64,000 nucleotides of DNA from Nocardioides lijunqiniae (GTDB taxonomy: Bacteria; Actinomycetota; Actinomycetes; Propionibacteriales; Nocardioidaceae). The notes below the pieces were generated by a model. That model had not been told where the DNA came from. It made no database searches and worked only from the letters and a program-made list of their open reading frames with translations. The translations under genes were made by a program, and so were the position numbers. Shown one piece after another: positions 29,496 to 39,847 of the stretch (its first letter is position 1; each line of letters opens with the position of its first letter). The stretch is taken from assembly GCF_015024225.1 (NCBI RefSeq), contig NZ_JACJGM010000001.1, forward strand, positions 1 to 64,000, written 5' to 3'.

Positions 29496-30173
29496 TCAGC
29501 GCGCCCTGCGCGCCAGCCGCTCGACGTCCATGATGACGACGGAGCGGGGCTCGAGGCGCAGCCAGCCGCGGGCGGCGAAGTCGGCGAGCGCCTTGTTGAC
29601 CGTCTCGCGGGAGGCGCCGACCAGCTGGGCGAGCTCCTCCTGGGTGAGGTCGTGGTGGACGTGGACGCCGTCGTCGGCGGTGCGGCCGAAGCGGTCGGCG
29701 AGGTCGAGCAGCGCCTTGGCGACGCGGCCCGGGACGTCGGAGAACACGAGGTCGGCGACGACGTCGTTGGCCTTGCGGAGGCGGCCGGCGAGCTGGGTGA
29801 GCAGCCCGCGGGCGACGACCGGGCGGCCCTCGAGCCAGCGCAGGAGGTCCTCGTGCGACAGCGACGCGAACGTCGTGTCGGTGACGGCGGTGACCGTGGC
29901 CGAGCGCGGGCCGGGGTCGAAGAGCGACAGCTCGCCGAACATCTGGCCGGGGCCGAGGATGGCCAGCAGGTTCTCGCGGCCGTCGGAGGACGACCGGCCC
30001 AGCTTCACCTTCCCCTCGAGCACGATGTAGAGCTTGTCGCCCGAGTCGCCCTCGTGGAAGAGCACGTCGCCGCGACGCAGGCGCGCCTCGGACATGGACG
30101 CCCGCAGCGCCGTCGCGGCCTCGTCGTCGAGCGCGCTGAACAGCGGGGCCTGACGGAGTACGTCGTTGTCCAC
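29496..30173 (-). CDS. crp: Crp/Fnr family cAMP-responsive transcriptional regulator
   Basis: The 225-residue protein has a cyclic-nucleotide-binding domain (GDVLFHEGDSGDKLYIVLEG; phosphate cassette FGELSLFDPGPRSATV) and a C-terminal Crp winged helix with LTQEELAQLVGASRETVNKAL. Length and order upstream of nth match M. tuberculosis Crp (Rv3676) and corynebacterial GlxR, global regulators of carbon metabolism. The GTG start at 30173 has AGGAGG four bases before it. It diverges from nth; a possible autoregulatory site lies at 30210-30225. Confidence 0.93.
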   Translation of the reverse strand: MDNDVLRQAPLFSALDDEAATALRASMSEARLRRGDVLFHEGDSGDKLYIVLEGKVKLGRSSSDGRENLLAILGPGQMFGELSLFDPGPRSATVTAVTDTTFASLSHEDLLRWLEGRPVVARGLLTQLAGRLRKANDVVADLVFSDVPGRVAKALLDLADRFGRTADDGVHVHHDLTQEELAQLVGASRETVNKALADFAARGWLRLEPRSVVIMDVERLARRAR

Positions 30174-30200
30174 GGATCCTCCTGGTGTGGTGTCGGGTTG

Positions 30201-30225
30201 ATCCTAGCCAGTGGGGGATCTCACA
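30201..30225 (-). promoter_or_regulatory. Candidate crp promoter with half-conserved Crp site
   Basis: On the minus strand a -10-like TAGGAT (complement of 30201-30206) lies 28 bases before the crp start codon. Overlapping its -35 side is TGTGAGATCCCCCACT (complement of 30210-30225), which keeps TGTGA and part of the TCACA half of a Crp operator. Autoregulation by Crp is therefore plausible. No clear -35 box is visible. Confidence 0.35.
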
Positions 30226-30301
30226 GACGAACAAGACCCTCCGCGAGTCCGCAGGTCAGCGCCGTGACGGGCCTGTCGGCAGCGCGCCGTAGGCTGGGGC
30301 C

Positions 30302-31006
30302 GTGCCCGCGCCCGAGACCCACACCGGCCTGGTCCGGCGCGCACGCAGGACCAACCGGGTGCTCGCCGAGACCTATCCCGACGCCGGCATCGAGCTCGAC
30401 TTCGACAACGCCTTCGAGCTCCTGGTCGTCACGGTCCTGAGCGCGCAGACCACCGACCGCCGCGTCAACGCCGTGCGCCCCACCCTCTTCGCCGCCTACC
30501 CCGACCCCGCGTCGATGGCGGCCGCCCCCCGCGAGCACCTCGAGCAGATCGTGGGTCCGCTCGGGTTCTTCCGGGCCAAGACCGAGTCCCTGCTCAAGCT
30601 GAGCGCGGCGCTCGTCGAGCGCTACGACGGCGAGGTGCCGGGCCGCCTCGACGACCTGGTGACGCTGCCCGGCGTCGGCCGCAAGACCGCCAACGTCGTC
30701 CTGGGCAACGCCTTCGACGTCCCGGGCATCACCGTCGACACCCACTTCGGACGCCTGGTGCGCCGCTTCGGCTGGACCGAGGAGACCGACCCGGTCAAGG
30801 TCGAGCACGCCATCGGCGCGCTGTTCCCCAAGTCCGACTGGACGATGCTCAGCCACCACCTCATCTGGCACGGCCGCCGCATCTGCCACGCCAAGAAGCC
30901 CGCCTGCGGCGCCTGTCCCGTGGCGCGGCTGTGCCCGTCCTACGGCGAGGGGCCGACCGACCCGGAGGCCGCGGCGGCGCTGGTCAAGACCCAGGGGCCG
31001 GCGTGA
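30302..31006 (+). CDS. nth: Endonuclease III
   Basis: Nth is a bifunctional DNA glycosylase/AP lyase that removes oxidised pyrimidines. The 234 residues include the helix-hairpin-helix [17 protein letters not shown] with catalytic K128, the catalytic D146 in VDTHFGR, and the C-terminal 4Fe-4S ligands C195, C202, C205 and C211 (spacing 6-2-5). The GTG start at 30302 gives the N-terminal extension typical of actinobacteria. Its stop overlaps the next gene (GTGA). The gene order crp-nth-thioredoxin-nudix-marP is that of M. tuberculosis. Confidence 0.96.
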   Translation: MPAPETHTGLVRRARRTNRVLAETYPDAGIELDFDNAFELLVVTVLSAQTTDRRVNAVRPTLFAAYPDPASMAAAPREHLEQIVGPLGFFRAKTESLLKLSAALVERYDGEVPGRLDDLVTLPGVGRKTANVVLGNAFDVPGITVDTHFGRLVRRFGWTEETDPVKVEHAIGALFPKSDWTMLSHHLIWHGRRICHAKKPACGACPVARLCPSYGEGPTDPEAAAALVKTQGPA

Positions 31007-31533
31007 GGAGGCGCGCCACCGCGCCGACCCGGTGGGCGGCCCCGCTGCTCGCGCTCACGCTGGTGCTGGCCGGCTGCTCGGACAGCAAGGACGAGGAGCT
31101 GCCGCCCGAGGTCCTGCCCGACGTGACGCTCCCGCGGCTGCAGGGCACCGGCTCGGTCGACGTCTCCACGCTGCGCGGCCCGATGGTCGTGCCGCTGTTC
31201 GCCAACTGGTGCGCGCCCTGCCGCAAGGAGCTCCCGCTGTTCGAGCGGCTCTCGCAGGAGCACGGCGACGAGGTCCAGGTGCTCGGCCTCAACTGGTCCG
31301 ACCCCCGTCGGAGCAAGGCGCTCGAGCTCCTCGACGACACCGGCGTCACCTTCGACGTGATCGCCGACCCGAAGGGCGAGACCGGCGAGCCGCCCAACCA
31401 GCGGATCCCCGCGCTGCCGACGATCTGGATGATCGACGCCGACGGCACGGTCACCTACCGCCGGCCCGAGGCCATCAAGAGCTACGACGAGCTGGTGGCG
31501 CTGGTCGAGGAGCACCTGGACGTGGACCTGTGA
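31003..31533 (+). CDS. Thioredoxin-like (TlpA/ResA-type) lipoprotein (Rv3673c-like)
   Basis: The GTG at 31003 begins a 176-residue protein with an N-terminal signal and lipobox (LTLVLAGC), then a TlpA-type thioredoxin domain with the WCAPC active site in [16 protein letters not shown] and the cis-Pro segment [11 protein letters not shown]. It should act outside the membrane as a thiol-disulfide reductant. Start and stop overlap both neighbours by four bases, so nth, this gene, the NUDIX gene and marP are one operon. Confidence 0.9.
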   Translation: MRRRATAPTRWAAPLLALTLVLAGCSDSKDEELPPEVLPDVTLPRLQGTGSVDVSTLRGPMVVPLFANWCAPCRKELPLFERLSQEHGDEVQVLGLNWSDPRRSKALELLDDTGVTFDVIADPKGETGEPPNQRIPALPTIWMIDADGTVTYRRPEAIKSYDELVALVEEHLDVDL

Positions 31534-32243
31534 GCACCGAGCTCCCCGACTGGCTCAAGCCGGTCGAGGTGGGCGCCCGCACGATCACCGTCCACGAGCT
31601 CACGCGCTTCATGCCGCCCGAGGACTCCGACCCGCGCCGAGGCGCGGTGCTGATGCTCTTCGGCGAGGGTCCCGCGGGCCCCGACCTGCTGCTCACCGAG
31701 CGCGCCCACCACATGCGCTCCCACCCGGGCCAGGTGTCCTTCCCCGGCGGCAGCATCGACCCCGGCGAGACCGCCGTCGAGGCCGCGCTGCGGGAGGCTC
31801 AGGAGGAGACCGGCCTGGACCCGGCCGGCGTCCAGGTCTTCGCCGAGCTGCCCGAGCTGTGGCTGCCGCCGAGCAACTTCGCCGTCACCCCGCTGCTGGC
31901 GTGGTGGCGCGAGCCCAGCCCGGTCTCGGTCGTCTCACCCGACGAGGTCCACGCCATCTACCGCGTCCCGCTGCGCGAGCTGGTCGAGCCCACTCACCGG
32001 ATCTCGGTGCGACATCCCAGCGGCTGGGTCGGCCCGGCGTTCCTCATCGGTGACGACAAGGACGTCATCCTGTGGGGGTTCACCGCGGGCATCATCTCCA
32101 GGCTCTTCGACTTCCTCGGCTGGACCGAGCTCGCCGACGAGGAGCCGCCGATGCACGACCTGCCGCCCTACATGCTGCTCGGCGCCCCCGCCACGCCTCC
32201 GCCCGGGCTGAAGCCCAACACCCGCTTCGAGGAGCGTCGGTGA
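31530..32243 (+). CDS. CoA pyrophosphatase-type NUDIX hydrolase (Rv3672c-like)
   Basis: The 237-residue protein has the CoA-hydrolase NUDIX pattern: LLLTERAHHMRSHPGQVSFP just before the nudix box, whose core is REAQEETGL, followed by LPPSNFAVTPLLAWW. The HPGQVSFPGG element is typical of the NudL/CoAse group acting on CoA and its esters. The GTG at 31530 overlaps the preceding stop and its own stop overlaps marP. The C-terminal part (about residues 190-237) is specific to this actinobacterial set. Confidence 0.9.
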   Translation: MSTELPDWLKPVEVGARTITVHELTRFMPPEDSDPRRGAVLMLFGEGPAGPDLLLTERAHHMRSHPGQVSFPGGSIDPGETAVEAALREAQEETGLDPAGVQVFAELPELWLPPSNFAVTPLLAWWREPSPVSVVSPDEVHAIYRVPLRELVEPTHRISVRHPSGWVGPAFLIGDDKDVILWGFTAGIISRLFDFLGWTELADEEPPMHDLPPYMLLGAPATPPPGLKPNTRFEERR

Positions 32244-33412
32244 ACGCCCTCGACTGGCTGCTCGTCGTGCTGGTCCTCGCCTACGCCCTCTCCGGCTACT
32301 GGCAGGGCTTCGTCACCGGCGCGTTCGCGACCGCGGGCCTGCTGCTCGGGGGACTGCTGGGCATCTGGTTGGCACCGGTGCTGCTGGGCGACGTCGACCC
32401 CTCGCTGCTGGTCTCGCTCGGCGCGCTGTTCATCGTGATCCTGTGCGCGTCCCTGGGTCAGGCGTCGTTCCAGTACGCCGGCTCCAAGGTCCGCGACCGC
32501 ATCACCTGGCAGCCGATCCGCGCCCTCGACGCCGTGGGCGGTGCCGCGCTGAGCGCCGTCGCCGTGCTCCTGGTCGCGTGGGCCCTGGGCGTCGCGGTGT
32601 CCGGCTCGCGCATCGGCTCGGTGACGCCGATGGTGCGCAGCTCCTCGGTGCTCGGCGCCGTCGACAAGACCCTCCCGCACGCCGCGTCGGGCGTGCTGCA
32701 GACCTTCAACGACGTCGTCGGCACCAGCTTCTTCCCCGACTACCTCGAGCCGTTCGCCCCGGAGCGCATCGTCGACGTCGGCCCCGGGCCGCGGCGCCTG
32801 CTCCAGGACCCCGACGTGGCCGCGGCCGAGGAGAGCGTGCTCAAGGTCCGCGGCACCAACTCGTGCGGGCGCGGCGTCGAGGGCACCGGCTTCGTCTACG
32901 CCCCCGACCGGCTGATGACCAACGCCCACGTCGTCGCCGGTGTGGAGGACCCCGAGGTGGAGATCGGCGACACGACCGTCGACGCCGAGGTCGTCGAGTA
33001 CAACCCCGACCTCGACATCGCCGTCCTCGCGCTCGAGACCGACGACATCGCGCCCCTGCGCTTCGCGAAGGTCGCACCCGGTGACGGCGTGGCGATCCTC
33101 GGCTACCCCCAGGACGGCCCCTACGACGTGCAGCCGGGGCGGGTGCGCGACGACCAGAAGCTGCGCTCGCCCAACATCTACGGCGACGGCACCGTCATCC
33201 GGCAGGTGTTCTCGCTGCGCGGCCTGGTGCGTCCGGGCAACTCCGGCGGACCGATCGTCACCTCACGCGGCGCCGTGGCCGGCGTCGTGTTCGCCGCGTC
33301 GGTGACCGACAAGGACACCGGCTACGCGCTCACCGCCGCGCAGGTCGCCGACAGTGCCGCGATCGGCCGTACCAACACCGAGCGCGAGTCGACGGGCGAC
33401 TGCGCGGGCTGA
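32240..33412 (+). CDS. marP: MarP-type membrane serine protease
   Basis: The protease has an N-terminal CvpA-like membrane domain of four helices (about residues 1-125) and an extracytoplasmic trypsin-like domain. The triad is visible as His in LMTNAHVVAG, Asp in NPDLDIAVL and Ser in RPGNSGGPI. Cys residues in GTNSCGRG and at the C-terminus (TGDCAG) match those that form the activating disulfide in M. tuberculosis MarP (Rv3671c), which is needed for acid resistance. The 390-residue length fits. The thiol-active lipoprotein in the same operon could act on this disulfide, an inference. Confidence 0.93.
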   Translation: MNALDWLLVVLVLAYALSGYWQGFVTGAFATAGLLLGGLLGIWLAPVLLGDVDPSLLVSLGALFIVILCASLGQASFQYAGSKVRDRITWQPIRALDAVGGAALSAVAVLLVAWALGVAVSGSRIGSVTPMVRSSSVLGAVDKTLPHAASGVLQTFNDVVGTSFFPDYLEPFAPERIVDVGPGPRRLLQDPDVAAAEESVLKVRGTNSCGRGVEGTGFVYAPDRLMTNAHVVAGVEDPEVEIGDTTVDAEVVEYNPDLDIAVLALETDDIAPLRFAKVAPGDGVAILGYPQDGPYDVQPGRVRDDQKLRSPNIYGDGTVIRQVFSLRGLVRPGNSGGPIVTSRGAVAGVVFAASVTDKDTGYALTAAQVADSAAIGRTNTERESTGDCAG

Positions 33413-33449
33413 CCGGCGACGTCGTCGCTGGGCAGTGCCGACTGGGTGG

Positions 33450-33863
33450 CTACGCCTGGCCCTTGAGCGCGCGGGGGATCTCCCTGCCCTGGGCGATCGC
33501 CTTCTCGGGCGCCTTGACCTTCTTGACCTTCTTGATGCCGGCGAAGACCAGCAGCCCGCTGATGAGCAGGTAGAAGGCGAAGACGATCAGGAACGCCCAG
33601 TGCAGGTCGAGCCCCGAGCCGTTCCAGTGGATCAGGTAGGCGATCGCGACCGACAGCATGATGACGGCCAGCACGGCCACGAAGCCCGCGGCGGCGAAGA
33701 GGCCGATGCCGATGCCGCCGGCCTTGACGCTCACCTTGAGCTCGGACTTGGCGAGCTCGATCTCCTTGGACACCAGCGTGGAGATGTCGCGGCTGGCGTC
33801 GACGACGAGACGGCCGATGGTGGGATCGCCGTCGGCGGGCGCCTTGACCGGTTCGGATGACAT
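33450..33863 (-). CDS. Phage holin family protein (actinobacterial Holin-X, Rv3669-like)
   Basis: A 137-residue protein with an N-terminal amphipathic helix (LVVDASRDISTLVSKEIELAKSEL is characteristic) and two membrane helices (about 50-80 and 88-112) followed by a Lys-rich tail. The family name comes from weak similarity to phage holins; the genes are chromosomal and widely conserved near marP and nhaA or acs in actinobacteria, with no sign of a prophage here. Function unknown. Confidence 0.85.
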   Translation of the reverse strand: MSSEPVKAPADGDPTIGRLVVDASRDISTLVSKEIELAKSELKVSVKAGGIGIGLFAAAGFVAVLAVIMLSVAIAYLIHWNGSGLDLHWAFLIVFAFYLLISGLLVFAGIKKVKKVKAPEKAIAQGREIPRALKGQA

Positions 33864-33928
33864 GCAGGGTCCTCTGGTCTCGAAGTGGGAGCCCCGACCC
33901 TACAGAACCCCCGGCCTGCCCCGCCTCC

Positions 33929-35245
33929 TCAGGAGGGGTGTGGTCGGTCGCCCTGGAACACGTCCGGGATCCCGTCGGCGTCGTCGTCGCGCGACTCGTG
34001 CTCGTGGATGCGGCGGTAGACCCGGTTGCGCAGTCGTAGCAGGACCGAGGCGAGCAGCGCGGCGGTGAGCGAGCCCACGAGCACCCCGACCTTGACGTGG
34101 TCGTCGCGCTCGCTGCCCTGGCCGAAGGCCAGCTCGCCGATCAGCAGGCTCACGGTGAACCCGATGCCTGCCAGCATCGCCATCCCGAGGACGTCGACCC
34201 AGGTCAGCTCGTCGTCCAGCTCGGCGCGGGTGAACCTCGAGAGCACCCAGGTCGAGCCCACGATGCCGACGGTCTTGCCGACGACGAGACCGCACACGAT
34301 GCCGAGGGCCACGCGGTCGCCGAGGGAGTCGACGAGCCCGCTGAGGCCTCCGACGGTGACGCCGGCGGCGAAGAACGCGAAGATCGGGACGGCCACCCCG
34401 GCCGAGATCGGCCGGATCAGGTGCTCGAGGTGCTCGGCCAGGCCCGGTCGGTCGTCGCTGCGGTCGCGTCGCAGCACCGGGACGGTGAAGCCGAGCAGGA
34501 CGCCGGCCACCGTGGCGTGCACCCCGGACTCGTGGACCAGGACCCAGGCGAGCAGCGCCAGCGGGACCAGCAGCCACCCGCTGCGGATCCGCCGCTGCAC
34601 GAGCACCGCGAAGATCCCGATCGGCAGCAGTGCGACCGCGAGGAAGAGGAGGTCGAGCTCGTCGGTGTAGAAGATCGCGATGACCGTGATGGCCAGCAGG
34701 TCGTCGACCACCGCCAGGGTCAGCAGGAAGGTCCGCAGGCCGCTGGGCAGGTGGGTGCTGATGACCGCCAGGACCGCCACCGCGAACGCGATGTCGGTGG
34801 CGGTCGGGATCGCCCATCCCCGCAGCGCGCCGTCCCCGCCGAGGTTCCACAGCACGAAGATCAGCGCGGGCATGGCCATCCCGCCCACGGCGGCCGCGAT
34901 CGGGACCGCGGCCCGCCGCGGGTCGCGCAGGTCTCCCGCGACGAACTCCCGCTTGAGCTCCAGCCCGACCACGAAGAAGAAGATCGCCAGCAGCCCGTCC
35001 GCGGCCCAGGCCCCGAGGGTGAGGTCCAGGTGCAGCGACGACGGGCCGACCCGCAGGTCGCGCAGCGACTCGTAGGAGTCGCTCCACGGGGTGTTGGCCC
35101 ACACGATCGCCGCGACCGCGCCGGCGATCAGCAGCAGCCCGCCGGTGGTCTCGGCGCGCAGGATCTCCGCCGTACGCGAGTGCTCCAGGAAGGAGCCGCG
35201 GGCGAACAGGCGGGGACGGGACGGGGACTCAGGCTCGGGGCTCAT
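33929..35245 (-). CDS. nhaA: Na+/H+ antiporter NhaA
   Basis: The 438-residue antiporter shows the NhaA hallmarks: [33 protein letters not shown], and the paired ion-binding aspartates in [17 protein letters not shown], plus the [15 protein letters not shown] segment. It expels Na+ in exchange for protons. The ATG at 35245 (MSPEPESPS) is preferred to an upstream in-frame codon that would run into a palindromic repeat. The acidic tail ([16 protein letters not shown]) is an actinobacterial extension. Confidence 0.94.
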   Translation of the reverse strand: MSPEPESPSRPRLFARGSFLEHSRTAEILRAETTGGLLLIAGAVAAIVWANTPWSDSYESLRDLRVGPSSLHLDLTLGAWAADGLLAIFFFVVGLELKREFVAGDLRDPRRAAVPIAAAVGGMAMPALIFVLWNLGGDGALRGWAIPTATDIAFAVAVLAVISTHLPSGLRTFLLTLAVVDDLLAITVIAIFYTDELDLLFLAVALLPIGIFAVLVQRRIRSGWLLVPLALLAWVLVHESGVHATVAGVLLGFTVPVLRRDRSDDRPGLAEHLEHLIRPISAGVAVPIFAFFAAGVTVGGLSGLVDSLGDRVALGIVCGLVVGKTVGIVGSTWVLSRFTRAELDDELTWVDVLGMAMLAGIGFTVSLLIGELAFGQGSERDDHVKVGVLVGSLTAALLASVLLRLRNRVYRRIHEHESRDDDADGIPDVFQGDRPHPS

Positions 35246-35324
35246 CGGGCTCCAGGGGTCGGCGGCATCGTTGCCGACCAGACTTCCCGGCGCACCTGCG
35301 GCCATCCTACCGCCGCGGAGGGGA

Positions 35325-35418
35325 GCAGGCATTTCAGCATCTGCTGATATCCCTGAGCTTCTGGGCCAGAATTCCGGCCCAGAACGTCAGGTTTTTCAGC
35401 AGATGCTGAAAAACCTGC
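35325..35418. repeat. Family-B nested palindromic element, copy 1
   Basis: Three nested inverted pairs are visible. The outer pair is GCAGG...CCTGC with TTTCAGCATCTGCTGA (35332-35347) facing TCAGCAGATGCTGAAA (35396-35411). The middle is CCTGA/TCAGG, and the inner pair TTCTGGGCC (35359-35367) faces GGCCCAGAA (35376-35384). The same element recurs at 49758-49850. It sits seven bases past the acs stop and may also terminate acs. Confidence 0.85.
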
Positions 35419-35424
35419 GCCGGG

Positions 35425-37410
<1,986 letters not shown>

Positions 37411-37437
37411 TTCTCACTCCTGGGACAGACGCTGATG

Positions 37438-37453
37438 GGTGGCACTCGCCACA
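37438..37453 (-). promoter_or_regulatory. Candidate Crp-type operator upstream of acs
   Basis: On the minus strand TGTGGCGAGTGCCACC is a near-symmetric site: the palindrome GTGGC/GCCAC with a four-base centre. It keeps TGTG and CAC of the Crp/GlxR consensus (TGTGA, six bases, TCACA) and lies 28 bases before the acs start. Acetate genes are known Crp/GlxR targets in actinobacteria and crp is in this window; binding here is an inference. Confidence 0.35.
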
Positions 37454-37502
37454 GTAGGACGCTTCGTCCGTCGTGGCGACGCGGGGTTGTCGTGATGCGG
37501 GC

Positions 37503-37536
37503 GGTGCCGGGCAGCCCCCCAGGGGTGCCCGGCACC
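37503..37536 (-). terminator. Terminator hairpin after actP
   Basis: Perfect 11-base arms GGTGCCGGGCA (37503-37513) and TGCCCGGCACC (37526-37536) enclose a 12-base loop, about 20 bases beyond the actP stop on the minus strand. It separates the permease genes from acs. Confidence 0.65.
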
Positions 37537-37556
37537 GGACGATCGTGCGGGAGAGG

Positions 37557-39191
37557 TCAGTGCACGATCATCTTCTCCGAGCCGGCGCCGGTCAGCGCGC
37601 GCACCTCGAGCTCGGTGTAGCGGTCCTCGGCGGTCGGCTCCTTGGAGGTGATCGTCCCGAGGTAGCCGAACAGGAAGCCGAGCGGGATCGACACGATGCC
37701 GGGGTTCTCCAGGGGGAACCACGAGATGTCGATGCTGGTGGGCAGCAGCGACAGGTTCTTCCCCGAGGGGTCCAGGCCCTTGCCCGAGACGACCGGCGAG
37801 AAGATCACCAGGCCGATCGAGGAGATCAGGCCGCCGTAGATGCTCCAGAGCGCGCCGCGGGTGTTGAAGCGCCGCCAGAACATGTTGTAGATGATCGTCG
37901 GCAGGTTCGCCGACGCCGCGACCGCGAAGGCCAGGGCGACGAGGAAGGCGATGTTGAGGTTCTGCGCCGGGATCGCCAGCAGGATCGCCACCAGGCCGAT
38001 GCCGGCGGCCGCGTAGCGGGTCACCTTGATCTCCTGCTCCTCGGTGGCCTGGCCCTTCTTGATGACGCTGTTGTAGATGTCGTGGGCCACCGAGGCCGAC
38101 GAGGTCAGCGTCAGGCCCGCGACGACCGCCAGGATCGTCGCGAACGCCACCGCGGCGATGATCGCCAGCAGCACGGCGCCGCCGGTGGATCCGGCTCCGC
38201 CGCCCACGGCCTCGGCCAGCAGGGGCGCCGCCAGGTTGCCGGAGGCGTCGAGCTCGCCGGACTCGCGCAGGGCCGGGATGTCCAGGAGGGCCGCGGCACC
38301 GAAGCCGAGCACCAGCGTGAACAGGTAGAACGTGCCGATCAGGCCGATCGCCCACAGCACCGACTTGCGCGCGTCACGCGACGTCGGGACGGTGTAGAAG
38401 CGGATCAGGATGTGCGGCAGGCCGGCCGTGCCGAGCACCAGCGCGATGCCGAGGCTGATGAAGTCGATCTTGCTGGTCGCCGTGGCGCCGTACTTCAGGC
38501 CCGGCTCGAGGAACGCCTGGCCCGAGCCGGAGTTGGAGGCCGCGGTGCCCAGCAGCTGGGAGAGGTTGAAGTCGAACTTCGCCAGCACCAGCACCACGAT
38601 CAGGGCGGACCCCGCCATCAGCAGGATGGCCTTGACGATCTGCACCCAGGTGGTGCCCTTCATGCCGCCGACGGTGACGTAGAAGATCATCAGCGCGCCG
38701 ACGCCGAGGATCACGATGTTCTTCACGGCCTGGTCGTCGACGCCGAGCAGCAGCGCCACCAGGGCGCCCGCGCCGACCATCTGGGCGAGCAGGTAGAAGA
38801 TCGAGACGACGACGGTCGACGTGGCCGCCGCCATGCGCACCGGGCGCTGGCGCATCCGGAACGCCAGCTGGTCGGCCATCGTGTAGCGACCGGAGTTGCG
38901 CAGCATCTCCGCGACCAGGAGCAGGGCGACCAGCCAGGCCACGAGGAAGCCGATGGAGTAGAGGAAGCCGTCGTAGCCGGACAGCGCGATCGCGCCGGAG
39001 ATGCCGAGGAACGACGCCGCCGACATGTAGTCGCCGCCGATCGCCAGGCCGTTCTGGACCGGCGAGAAGGACCGGCCGCCGGCGTAGAAGTCGGCCGTGC
39101 CGGAGGTCTGGCGGCTGGCCCAGAACGTGATGCCGATGGTCAGGGCGACCACGGCCAGGAACAGGATCGTGGTCAGTACCTGGTCGTCCAT
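37557..39191 (-). CDS. actP: Cation/acetate symporter, SSS family
   Basis: The 544-residue sodium:solute symporter has about 13 helices. Typical features are FYAGGRSFSPVQNGLAIGGDYMSAASFLG, the long cytoplasmic stretch after FYTVPTSRDARKS, and ASANLPTIIYNMFWRRFNTRG. It is preceded one base upstream by a DUF485 gene and followed by acs, the same order as the E. coli acs-yjcH-actP unit in a different arrangement, which supports acetate uptake. A second paralogue with its own control system lies at 49.9-51.4 kb. Confidence 0.92.
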   Translation of the reverse strand: MDDQVLTTILFLAVVALTIGITFWASRQTSGTADFYAGGRSFSPVQNGLAIGGDYMSAASFLGISGAIALSGYDGFLYSIGFLVAWLVALLLVAEMLRNSGRYTMADQLAFRMRQRPVRMAAATSTVVVSIFYLLAQMVGAGALVALLLGVDDQAVKNIVILGVGALMIFYVTVGGMKGTTWVQIVKAILLMAGSALIVVLVLAKFDFNLSQLLGTAASNSGSGQAFLEPGLKYGATATSKIDFISLGIALVLGTAGLPHILIRFYTVPTSRDARKSVLWAIGLIGTFYLFTLVLGFGAAALLDIPALRESGELDASGNLAAPLLAEAVGGGAGSTGGAVLLAIIAAVAFATILAVVAGLTLTSSASVAHDIYNSVIKKGQATEEQEIKVTRYAAAGIGLVAILLAIPAQNLNIAFLVALAFAVAASANLPTIIYNMFWRRFNTRGALWSIYGGLISSIGLVIFSPVVSGKGLDPSGKNLSLLPTSIDISWFPLENPGIVSIPLGFLFGYLGTITSKEPTAEDRYTELEVRALTGAGSEKMIVH

Positions 39192-39192
39192 G

Positions 39193-39540
39193 TCAGAGCC
39201 CCTTCTCGTAGCGCTCGTTGAGCTGGCGGGCCAGCGGGTCCAGCTTCGACTCCGAGAACCGGCTGTAGAGCCAGGCCAGGAGGAACGTCGTCACGAACTG
39301 CAGCAGCCCGAAGACGAGCGCCACGTTGATGTTGCCGACGAGCTGGTGGTTCATGAACCCGCCGGCGTAGTTCGACATGAGGATGTAGAGCAGGTACCAG
39401 GACAGGAACGCGAGCGTCGCCGGGAACACGAAGCCCCGGTAGAGCCGGCGGAGCTCGGTGAACTCCGGCGCGGCCGCCAGCTCGTCGTAGACCGGGGCAT
39501 GCCGTTCAGGTTGGGACTGCGGGTTGACGTCGGACGCCAC
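39193..39540 (-). CDS. DUF485 domain-containing membrane protein (YjcH-like)
   Basis: The 115-residue protein has two membrane helices (about 39-60 and 68-92) and the DUF485 pattern: EFTELRRLYRGFVFPATLAF, GNINVALVFGLLQFVTTF, then YSRFSESKLDPLARQL. It is invariably paired with ActP-type symporters. The GTG start at 39540 and the stop one base before the actP ATG indicate a bicistronic unit. Its exact role in transport is unknown. Confidence 0.9.
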   Translation of the reverse strand: MASDVNPQSQPERHAPVYDELAAAPEFTELRRLYRGFVFPATLAFLSWYLLYILMSNYAGGFMNHQLVGNINVALVFGLLQFVTTFLLAWLYSRFSESKLDPLARQLNERYEKGL

Positions 39541-39847
39541 GGGAGGACCCCTTTCGAGCGGCTCTGGACGAGCGCGGTGTGATGAGCGTCACCGTAGGAG
39601 TGCGCGCCGGGCCGCGACATCCGTCGCGACGGGCGCTGCGGTCAGCGGGTCCGGCCCTGCGACGAACGGTCGCTCGCGCACGACGAGCGGCACCGGCGGC
39701 GAGCTGCTCGTCCTGTCGTCCTGTCGTGAGGTCGTGAGGCACGTGAGGCCGTGAGGACAACGTGACGTCTCCTTTGCGCCCGCTCGTGGGCGGTCGAAAC
39801 CTGCGCTGCCTTTCATGGGGCATCCGAACCCCCACAGGAGCGCGACG
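39541..39847. promoter_or_regulatory. Divergent control region between the acetate-permease operon and the nitrate cluster, with GTGAGG repeats
   Basis: These 307 bases hold no convincing gene. Four copies of GTGAGG occur at 39726, 39734, 39743 and 39751 (spacing 8, 9 and 8), followed by GTGACG at 39762. They are about 100 bases before narK. A good Shine-Dalgarno AGGAG lies at 39836-39840, seven bases before the narK ATG. The regular repeats look like a multi-site binding region; NnaR (encoded at the end of the cluster) or GlnR are the natural candidates, by inference. Confidence 0.45.

Noticed and set aside
33450..33863. Holin-family gene as a sign of prophage
   Set aside because: This Holin-X type is a standard chromosomal gene near marP/acs in actinobacteria, and no phage structural, lysis or integrase genes are present.
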